Source of the DNA: Desulfobacteraceae bacterium
GTDB taxonomy: Bacteria > Desulfobacterota > Desulfobacteria > Desulfobacterales > BuS5
Direction of reading: 5' to 3'
DNA: 8,040 bases
Assembly: GCA_030642865.1 (NCBI GenBank)
Contig: DAOWMW010000053.1
Location: forward strand, 1-8,040
Below the pieces are notes generated by a model, which saw only the letters and a list, made by a program, of their open reading frames with translations, made no database searches and had not been told where the DNA came from. Below are positions 1 through 5,852 of the stretch, piece after piece (position 1 is the first letter of the stretch; each line of letters starts with the position of its first letter). Both the position numbers and the translations under genes were made by a program.

Positions 1-152
1 CCAAAAATAAATTGGCAATTTTAAGTGTTGAGGCGCCTGCCTGGCAAGGCGCGAAAGCGTAGGAATATCAGGATATTTATACGTTTTCGTAACGCAGTCA
101 GGCAGGATGGATCGACGCTTAAAATGTTAAGTTATTTTTGGGCGAGCCCTAA
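1..152. repeat. Palindromic MITE/REP-like repeat, left copy
   Basis: The sequence forms a long imperfect palindrome. The arm from 1 (ccaaaaataa...) matches the reverse complement of the arm ending at 142 (...ttatttttgg) at very roughly 70% over about 70 bases, with small gaps. The centre is near 69-73, where aatatc and gatatt face each other. Shared blocks between arms include ccaaaaataa, attttaag, cctgcctg and cgaaa. Positions 72-152 recur perfectly, reverse-complemented, at 7960-8040, so this is a repeated element and not a chance hairpin. It has no coding capacity, which suggests a non-autonomous element such as a MITE or a large REP/BIME unit. It covers the last codons and the 3' UTR of the minus-strand operon, so the transcript would carry a long hairpin there. 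The outer left edge lies at or beyond the window start. Confidence 0.8.
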
Positions 153-971
153 ATATTCCTGGTATGAAAGGCGTGTTTGATCATGGAAAAATATTCCAAG
201 ATAATAATTTGAATCTTCAGAAAGGCGAAGAGCTGCTTCACGGTCTGTTACATCATGGGTGGAACTAATGGGATGGAACTTTTCCCTGAGAAAATCCCAT
301 GTATTTATTTTATCAAATGTAACACATGGTGTGACAAGATGGATAAAGCTGAACCCCTTGTGGGTAATTGCTTTTTCAAAAATGCTTTTCATTCCTTCCA
401 CATCACCGGCAAACCCCCGCGCCACAAATGACGCCCGGTATGCAAGGGCAAGGGATACAGGTTTTAGCGGTGTATCAGGATTCCCCTGTGTATGGGAACT
501 TGTTTTCTGTCCCTTTTGCGTAGTGGGGGATGTTTGTCCTTTTGTGAGGGCATATATGGAATTGTCAAAAAGCAAAACTGTAATATCAATATTTTTACGT
601 GCTATATGGGGAAGGTGTCCCCCGCCGATTCCAAGCATATCCCCGTCCCCCCCCACTGAAAGGACGGTGAGGTCTTCATTCGCAAGCTTTACGCCGCTTG
701 CAATGGGAACAGATCTTCCATGGAGCGTATGAAAGCCATAGGTGTTCATAAAAATCGGGAAACGACCGGCGCACCCTATTCCGCTTACAATACAAATATT
801 TTCATTTTTAAGCCCCAGGTTGTTGCATGTCTGAACAATGGCATGATTTATTCCAAAATAGCCGCATCCAGGGCACCAGGTGGGGAGTTCAGATGCTCTG
901 TAATTTAAAAAACCGTCCGCATTAATTTCAGTAATTTTTTCATCAAGATAAAATCTTTTTGTTTTTTCCAT
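132..971 (-). CDS. korB: 2-oxoacid:ferredoxin oxidoreductase, beta (TPP-binding) subunit
   Basis: A 279-aa cytoplasmic subunit that binds thiamine diphosphate and a [4Fe-4S] cluster and carries out decarboxylation of a 2-oxoacid together with the alpha subunit. Seen in the sequence: WCPGCG at residues 32-37, SGIGC ending at C67, HGR at 84-86, the TPP/Mg motif GDGD at 108-111 followed by N137 in DNSIYALTKGQ, and TPC with C216. C33, C36, C67 and C216 fit the four cluster ligands known for this family. The length is normal to slightly short. The ATG has AAGGAG four bases upstream, and only 8 bp separate it from the preceding gene, so it is the last gene of the operon. The final residues GLAQK and the stop are encoded inside a repeat that recurs at the other end of the window, so the native C-terminus was probably slightly different. 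Substrate is unknown: 2-oxoglutarate is favoured by operon architecture, while pyruvate, branched-chain or aryl 2-oxoacids remain possible. The symbol is by family. Confidence 0.9.
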   Translation of the reverse strand: MEKTKRFYLDEKITEINADGFLNYRASELPTWCPGCGYFGINHAIVQTCNNLGLKNENICIVSGIGCAGRFPIFMNTYGFHTLHGRSVPIASGVKLANEDLTVLSVGGDGDMLGIGGGHLPHIARKNIDITVLLFDNSIYALTKGQTSPTTQKGQKTSSHTQGNPDTPLKPVSLALAYRASFVARGFAGDVEGMKSIFEKAITHKGFSFIHLVTPCVTFDKINTWDFLREKFHPISSTHDVTDREAALRLSEDSNYYLGIFFHDQTRLSYQEYLGLAQK

Positions 972-979
972 CGTACTCC

Positions 980-2746
980 TTACCCGGCTATTTTGCAGAT
1001 TTCATCGAGTATGTCTTCAGCCGACATGGGAAGGCCGGTTACCATATTCAGTCTTTTTATGGGTCTTTCAAGATATTTTGCAATATAACCGGCAAATTGT
1101 CCTTCGTAATTTAATTCAGGCACCAGAAGGACATCGCATTGATCGCTGAATTTTTTTATCTGTTCAACAGGAAGGGGTGATATGAGCATGGGCCGCATAA
1201 ACGCAGCACGTATCCCAGATTCGCCAGCTTTCAGCGTTGCTTCATGGGCTGCTCCTGCGGTGGAACCCCAGGTTAATATACCTGCTTTTATATTCTTTTT
1301 CGGCCCGATCCACTCCGGATGGGGGACTTCTTTTAGCACACCAGACAATTTACGATATCTTTTATCGGACATTTTTTTATGTGTTTCAGCGGCATAACAG
1401 GGTTTTCCTTTTTCATTATGCTCGAGCCCTGTGGCAATAAACATACCGCCGGCAGTACCAGGAATTGATCTTGGAGAAATTCCATTTAATGTAACTTTAA
1501 AGCGTTTGTAATCTTTTATTTCATCCTGCAAAGGAGCTAAATTGGCATTAAGCATTTTTTTATCCGGTTTTTCAGGCTCCTTTATATTTTTAATACTGTT
1601 TGAAAGGAAAAAATCGAGGAGAATAACAACAAGTGTCTGGAATTTTTCCGCCAGATAAAATGCAAGGCATGCACACTTATAACACTCCTCAACATCTGCC
1701 GGAGCAAGGATTATCCTGCGGGAATCACCACTTCCACCTGCCAGGGCAAGGTTAAGGTCACTCTGCTCTGTTTTGGTGGGCAATCCGGTTGAGGGCCCCC
1801 CCCTTTGTGAATTTACGATAACTGCAGGAACTTCCGCCATTACAGAAAGGCCTGAAAGCTCAGTCATAAGGGAAAAGCCTGGTCCCGACGTTGCTGTCAT
1901 GGCTCTTTTCCCGGCAAAACCGGCCCCTATAACATGACCTATGGCACTTAACTCATCTTCTGTCTGAATCATTATGCCCCCTTTCTTTGGAAGTTCCCTT
2001 GCCAGAATCTCCATAATTTTTGTGGCTGGTGTAATCGGATACCCTGCGTAAAGGTGAAGATTACTGTCAAGTGCTCCCATGGCAACGGCCTGATTTCCAT
2101 TCATCATCAACCGTTTTAAAGGTGCATTGCCTGTTTCCGGTTTTTTAAAAAAAAGATTATCCAGTTTCGTGATATTATTTTTTGTCCATCTGAAACCCTC
2201 AGTAAATGAATTCAGGTTACTTTCTATAATGCTCTTTTTTTTTGAAGCGTACCTCTGTTCCATGGAAGCTTTGAACCCATTGTCATTAATACCGAAAAGA
2301 GCGGCAAACGCGCCAAGGGCGACTATATTCCGGTTTCGTGAATTTCCTGCGGCTTTTTGTGACAGTTTGTAAAAAGGGATTCCATAGGCAGTTATACCCG
2401 GTTCTATCCACCCTGCAATACTTTTATCCTCTTCATGAAAGGATAGAGGGTTACTGTCATATATTATAATTCCATTTTCCTTCATGGAGGAAAGCTGGGA
2501 AATGGAATGGATATCATTTAATGCAATGAGAATATCTGTATATTTGCCTGGAGACATAATTTTTTTACTGCTGATACGGCAATGGGCCACGCATTTACCA
2601 AATCCCCTTATCTCTGATGGATATGAGTCAAAAGATAATATCTCAAACCCGAGTCGGCTCATATGTCTGGCGAGAATTTCCCCTGCCGAAATTGTACCTT
2701 CTCCGGAACTCCCGCAAATTTCAATTACAATGTCAGTTTCAGCCAT
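980..2746 (-). CDS. korA: 2-oxoacid:acceptor oxidoreductase, fused gamma-alpha subunit
   Basis: A 588-aa fusion. Residues 1 to about 195 are the gamma domain (pyruvate/ketoisovalerate oxidoreductase catalytic domain) with the glycine-rich CGSSGEGTISAGE stretch at 11-23. Residues from about 212 are the alpha domain: YAGYPITPA at 233-241, TSGPGFSLM at 286-294, NSQRGGPSTGLPTKTEQSDL at 312-331, then a C-terminal transketolase-like domain with MRPMLISPLP. No iron-sulfur motif is present, as usual for this subunit. With the beta subunit it forms the catalytic core that converts a 2-oxoacid and CoA to acyl-CoA, CO2 and two electrons. Gamma-alpha fusion is common in KorA-type enzymes. The ATG is preceded by CAGGAG at 2753-2758 (six-base spacing), and that site overlaps the stop of the upstream gene, so translation is probably coupled. 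It contains a run of eight G on the coding strand within the RGGPSTG codons. Substrate specificity cannot be assigned from sequence. Confidence 0.9.
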   Translation of the reverse strand: MAETDIVIEICGSSGEGTISAGEILARHMSRLGFEILSFDSYPSEIRGFGKCVAHCRISSKKIMSPGKYTDILIALNDIHSISQLSSMKENGIIIYDSNPLSFHEEDKSIAGWIEPGITAYGIPFYKLSQKAAGNSRNRNIVALGAFAALFGINDNGFKASMEQRYASKKKSIIESNLNSFTEGFRWTKNNITKLDNLFFKKPETGNAPLKRLMMNGNQAVAMGALDSNLHLYAGYPITPATKIMEILARELPKKGGIMIQTEDELSAIGHVIGAGFAGKRAMTATSGPGFSLMTELSGLSVMAEVPAVIVNSQRGGPSTGLPTKTEQSDLNLALAGGSGDSRRIILAPADVEECYKCACLAFYLAEKFQTLVVILLDFFLSNSIKNIKEPEKPDKKMLNANLAPLQDEIKDYKRFKVTLNGISPRSIPGTAGGMFIATGLEHNEKGKPCYAAETHKKMSDKRYRKLSGVLKEVPHPEWIGPKKNIKAGILTWGSTAGAAHEATLKAGESGIRAAFMRPMLISPLPVEQIKKFSDQCDVLLVPELNYEGQFAGYIAKYLERPIKRLNMVTGLPMSAEDILDEICKIAG

Positions 2747-2749
2747 TGT

Positions 2750-3775
2750 TTACTCCTGTATTTCCTTCCACCAGGAAGTATTTACTTTGATCCCTTCCAC
2801 TTCAAAAATTTTGTGTGGGACCGGTTTAATTATTTTATGCTCACCCAAAAGGTTAAGGGCTGCTGTTTCACCCTGCAGAGTTGCATTATCCCATCCGGTT
2901 GATATCCAGTAATCTTTAAATTCAGGGTTATAAATCTGGGCGCAGTCCCCGCATGCATAAATGTTTTTATAATTTGTTTTAAGATATTCATCCACCAGGA
3001 CACCCTCTGCAGTATCAATGCCGCTTCCTTTTATAAAGTCAATGTCAGGTTTAAGCCCCATAAAATAAAAGATAATATCCCCTTTTATTTTTTCCCCATT
3101 TTCAGTTATAATTTCATATCCTGCGTTTGTTTGAAAAATATTTACGGGATAATCATCAAGTATTGTTTTTATTTCCTCTTTTTTCATGCGGGATGCAATG
3201 TTTTCAGACATTTTTTCGGTGAGTTCAATGGGCCAGAACCCCTCTTTGCATAAAAAAAAAGATACATCCTTTCCCATATTGATAAGCATCTTTATAAATT
3301 TAATACTTATAAGGTCTCCGCCTATTACAATTGCTTTTTTTATTCCGGAAAGTGCCGGCTTAAGTGCCAAAGCTTCATTATAGTTCGTCATAAAGGAGAA
3401 ATATTTTTCAAAACCTGCAAGAGAAGGTAAAATACTGCGGGTGCCCCCGGTTGCAAGGATAAGACTGGTATATTCAATTTTTTCCATATGCTTTAGAAAT
3501 AGAACCCTGTTTGCAGGGTCTATCTTTGTGACAGTCTGGCCCAGGCGCAGCCGGATGTTATTTTTTTTATAATCCAGGTGTTTTTTTACCTGCAAAGATT
3601 CATCTGATATACTACCGGATAAAAAATCAAGAAGCTTATGCCGGTAATAAAAAGGGAACCCTTCATCCGAAATAATAGTTACTCTGGCATTTTTATCATT
3701 TTCGCGGAAAATTTCAGAGGCCCTGTTTCCGGCAGGGCCGTTTCCTATGATTACATAATGGTCTTTTTTTTGCAT
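2750..3775 (-). CDS. FAD-dependent pyridine nucleotide oxidoreductase, electron-transfer subunit
   Basis: A 341-aa protein of the two-dinucleotide-binding-domain flavoprotein class (NirB, rubredoxin reductase and CoA-disulfide reductase relatives). The FAD site is intact: IIGNGPAG at 9-16 with acidic D37-E38 after the second strand, LATGG at 107-111, and IYACGDCAQ at 272-280. There is no redox CxxC and no active-site Cys in PFYYRHKL, so it is not a disulfide or CoA-disulfide reductase. The second nucleotide-binding fold reads VIGGDLIS at 150-157, where the usual GxGxxG is weakened (D154, S157), so NAD(P)H binding is uncertain. Its start overlaps the previous stop by one base (TAATG), with GGAGG four bases before the ATG, indicating tight coupling. 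Placed between a GltD-like reductase and the oxidoreductase core, it probably passes electrons between the core and a nucleotide or ferredoxin. From memory, the PadH subunit of phenylglyoxylate:NAD+ oxidoreductase is a comparable partner. Precise role not established. Confidence 0.82.
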   Translation of the reverse strand: MQKKDHYVIIGNGPAGNRASEIFRENDKNARVTIISDEGFPFYYRHKLLDFLSGSISDESLQVKKHLDYKKNNIRLRLGQTVTKIDPANRVLFLKHMEKIEYTSLILATGGTRSILPSLAGFEKYFSFMTNYNEALALKPALSGIKKAIVIGGDLISIKFIKMLINMGKDVSFFLCKEGFWPIELTEKMSENIASRMKKEEIKTILDDYPVNIFQTNAGYEIITENGEKIKGDIIFYFMGLKPDIDFIKGSGIDTAEGVLVDEYLKTNYKNIYACGDCAQIYNPEFKDYWISTGWDNATLQGETAALNLLGEHKIIKPVPHKIFEVEGIKVNTSWWKEIQE

Positions 3776-5553
3776 TATGCCTCCAGTTTCTGCTCAATGA
3801 GCTCCACCTTTGTTATTGTAATACACTTCATGGGGCATACATCATAGCACTGTCCGCAGCGGATACATCTTTTATTATCTATGGCAATTGAAGATGTTTT
3901 GTGCCACTTGCCTGTTTCAATCAGGTCGCCAAAAGATCCGTCCGGTTTAAGGGTAATCCCTTTAACAAGTTTAATACAATCACGGGGAGCAACATCAATA
4001 CACGCAAAACAGTAAATACAGCGATCAGTATCTATCTGAAACATTCTATTGCACAAATAGCACCGTTTTGACTCTTCATGGGCAGCCTCAGCATCATATC
4101 CCAGTTCCACCTCCTCTGATAATTCATTGCACCGCTTTAAGGGGGGCAGGGTTTTCATTTCGACCCTGGGTATAAAATCAAAGGTGTGCATCCTGTCATT
4201 TGCTCCAGCCTCTTCAAATCTTATAACAGATTTTATTTTTTTTCTGTTCATGAATGTTTCATCAATTTTACGGGCAGCTTTTTTCCCGTCTGCAATAGCT
4301 GTAATAACACTGGTGGAACCGTTTACACAATCTCCGGCAAAATAGAGGCCGGGTATGCTGGTTGTGTATCCTTTTTTTGTACCTCCATGTTGTCCGTTAT
4401 CTTTATCTTGAATCTTTAAAAAATCCATCTCAGGAACCTGACCCGTTGCAAGTATTACAGTGTCAGCTTTTATTTTAAATTCTGATTTTAAAATGGGAAC
4501 AGCAACGCGACCTTTTCCGTCTGGAGTATATTCAAGGCGTGTTCTCTGAAAAGTAACGGTAGGGCCGCTTTTTGAGTCAGAATTGATTTCAACTGGCTGA
4601 ACAAGACTGTAAATTTTTATTTTTTCAAGGGCTGCCTCATGTTTTTCATCTGCATTAATACGCATGTATTCTCTTGTCTTTCTGATATTTACAGTGACTT
4701 CCCCCGCTCCAAGACGTACAGATAGCCTTGCGCAGTCAATGGCGGTGAACCCGCCGCCTATTATAAGGACTTTTTTCCCGGGATCTATTTTTTCTCCGCA
4801 ATTAATTCTTTTTACAAAATCAAGCCCCTTATAAATATTTTTTTGCTCCTCACCTGGTATTCTGATTTTTGAAGAAGCCTGACACCCTGCGGCAATCAGA
4901 ACTGCATCATTATCTTTTAGCAAGCTTTTTAACGAAATCCTGTCCCCTATTTTTACTCCGGTTTTAAGGTCTATTCCGAGTCTAAGAATCTGCTTTATCT
5001 CTTCTTCCAGAATATCCCTGGGAAGTCTAAATTCAGGGATACCGTACATTAACATACCCCCCGGTTTTTCCATGGCTTCATATAAAATAACTTTATGCCC
5101 AAGAATAGTCAGCTCATGGGCAGCTGCAAGCCCGGCGGGACCCGACCCCACAATTGCAACATATTTTCCGGATGAGGCATAAAAATTCTCTTTTATCATG
5201 TGCCAGTCAGGCTTAAGCAGGGCAGCCGAACGTTTTAGATGGCATATGGCCACAGAAGACCCCAAACCCTCTTCACCATGCCTGCATTCAGACTCACAGG
5301 GCCTGCTGCATATTCTTCCAAGAACACCCGGCAAAAAATTATACATCCTGTTTAGTTCATAGGCTCTTCCATATCTTTTTTCATATATACACCTTATATA
5401 CCCTGGGATATTTGTATGAACCGGACAGGCATTCTGGCACGGAATATTCTCTGCAATATATCCAAAGTCTCTGGGATCTTCGGAAAAATATATATCCTTT
5501 TCAATCAGAGTGCCTGATGTTTGATCGTTCAGATAAAGTTTTTTTTCTCTCAA
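3775..5553 (-). CDS. GltD-like NADPH/FAD oxidoreductase with C-terminal ferredoxin domain (KorC-like)
   Basis: A 592-aa subunit built like the small subunit of glutamate synthase plus an extra ferredoxin. Residues count from the TTG at 5553. The N-terminal Fe-S region has PCQNACPVH (C39, C43) and CSRPCESECRHG (C82, C86, C90). FAD binds at VGSGPAG (135-141), NADPH at IGGGFTA (265-271), and the second FAD contact is YFAGDCVNGSTSV (404-416). The C-terminal part carries CIYCFAC (C512, C515, C518), C526, and a classic CxxCxxCxxxCP (C563, C566, C569, C573); C498 and C501 precede them. No glutamate synthase large subunit is nearby. It is first in an operon with 2-oxoacid oxidoreductase subunits, so it probably moves electrons from the core to NADP+, as the KorC subunit of Azoarcus evansii is remembered to do. 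Start: TTG at 5553 has AAGAGG six bases upstream and fits where homology should begin. A TTG at 5595 (606 aa) and a GTG at 5568 lack a ribosome site. Confidence 0.85.
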   Translation of the reverse strand: MREKKLYLNDQTSGTLIEKDIYFSEDPRDFGYIAENIPCQNACPVHTNIPGYIRCIYEKRYGRAYELNRMYNFLPGVLGRICSRPCESECRHGEEGLGSSVAICHLKRSAALLKPDWHMIKENFYASSGKYVAIVGSGPAGLAAAHELTILGHKVILYEAMEKPGGMLMYGIPEFRLPRDILEEEIKQILRLGIDLKTGVKIGDRISLKSLLKDNDAVLIAAGCQASSKIRIPGEEQKNIYKGLDFVKRINCGEKIDPGKKVLIIGGGFTAIDCARLSVRLGAGEVTVNIRKTREYMRINADEKHEAALEKIKIYSLVQPVEINSDSKSGPTVTFQRTRLEYTPDGKGRVAVPILKSEFKIKADTVILATGQVPEMDFLKIQDKDNGQHGGTKKGYTTSIPGLYFAGDCVNGSTSVITAIADGKKAARKIDETFMNRKKIKSVIRFEEAGANDRMHTFDFIPRVEMKTLPPLKRCNELSEEVELGYDAEAAHEESKRCYLCNRMFQIDTDRCIYCFACIDVAPRDCIKLVKGITLKPDGSFGDLIETGKWHKTSSIAIDNKRCIRCGQCYDVCPMKCITITKVELIEQKLEA

Positions 5554-5599
5554 AGGGCACCTCTTCACGCAAAAAAAATAATTGGCGGGGATCAAACAG

Positions 5600-5620
5600 G
5601 AGCGGATTCCGTATCCGCCC
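5600..5620 (-). other. Leader hairpin of the oxidoreductase operon
   Basis: On the minus-strand transcript the arm from 5620-5613 (gggcggat) pairs with 5607-5600 (atccgctc) around a five-base loop. That gives eight pairs including one G-U, six of them an uninterrupted perfect match. It lies between the candidate promoter and the first gene, about 45 bases before the preferred start. It has no U-tract, so it is not an intrinsic terminator. It could stabilise or regulate the leader, or be incidental. Confidence 0.4.
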
Positions 5621-5666
5621 TGTCCTTGTCCAGATCTGCAGGGCAGAAATAGATTTTATCCTTATT

Positions 5667-5696
5667 AGTATACAATGATTTGCTGGACATACACAA
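5667..5696 (-). promoter_or_regulatory. Candidate sigma-70-type promoter for the oxidoreductase operon
   Basis: Read on the minus strand, TATACT (5672-5667) is a good -10 box. A weak -35 candidate TTGTGT (5696-5691) stands 18 bases upstream. Transcription would start near 5660, leaving a leader of roughly 105 bases that contains the hairpin at 5600-5620. Only the -10 is convincing, since in AT-rich DNA such matches occur by chance. The end of the insertion sequence lies only about 24 bp upstream of the -35 box. Confidence 0.4.
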
Positions 5697-5719
5697 ATAA
5701 AAAAATTGATTAAAAGAAA

Positions 5720-5740
5720 TGGACATTTGCCAATGTAACA
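5720..5740 (+). repeat. Left terminal inverted repeat of the insertion sequence
   Basis: Begins tggacatttgcca and matches the reverse complement of 7919-7939 at 16 of 21 positions, with the first six bases (tggaca) and the last four (aaca) identical. It is the only pair of matching inverted sequences I see that brackets the transposase gene closely. Confidence 0.6.
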
Positions 5741-5840
5741 TACTTAATTTTAAATATTTTTTCTATTTAATATAAATTTTTGTTGTTAAAAATATTTTTT
5801 ATTGATATTTTGAAAACATCTATATTACGTATATCATATT

Positions 5841-5844
5841 GAGG
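5841..5844 (+). promoter_or_regulatory. Ribosome binding site of the transposase
   Basis: GAGG lies eight bases before the ATG at 5853 and supports that start. The 110 bases further upstream are extremely AT-rich, with several -10-like hexamers (for example TATATT near 5821). No single promoter can be picked with confidence. Confidence 0.55.
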
Positions 5845-5852
5845 TATCGATT

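Noticed and set aside
72..142. Intrinsic (rho-independent) terminator for the operon at the left palindrome
   Set aside because: The transcript would form a long imperfect hairpin but no U-tract directly follows it; the repeat nature explains the palindrome better.
259..732. Plus-strand open frame of 157 codons across the beta-subunit gene
   Set aside because: It lies antisense to a gene with clear TPP and Fe-S motifs, shows no recognisable domain and has low-complexity composition; it is a shadow frame.
2484..2912. Plus-strand open frame of 142 codons spanning the junction of two operon genes
   Set aside because: It is antisense to the gamma domain and the end of the flavoprotein, with no family resemblance and no ribosome site of note.
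3775..5553. Glutamate synthase small subunit (gltD)
   Set aside because: The protein resembles GltD, but there is no large subunit and the operon encodes a 2-oxoacid oxidoreductase with a ferredoxin extension, so nitrogen assimilation is unlikely.
5553..5595. Upstream TTG start at 5595 for the GltD-like protein
   Set aside because: No Shine-Dalgarno sequence precedes it and the added residues come from a T-rich stretch; the TTG at 5553 has AAGAGG at six bases. It cannot be excluded without an alignment.
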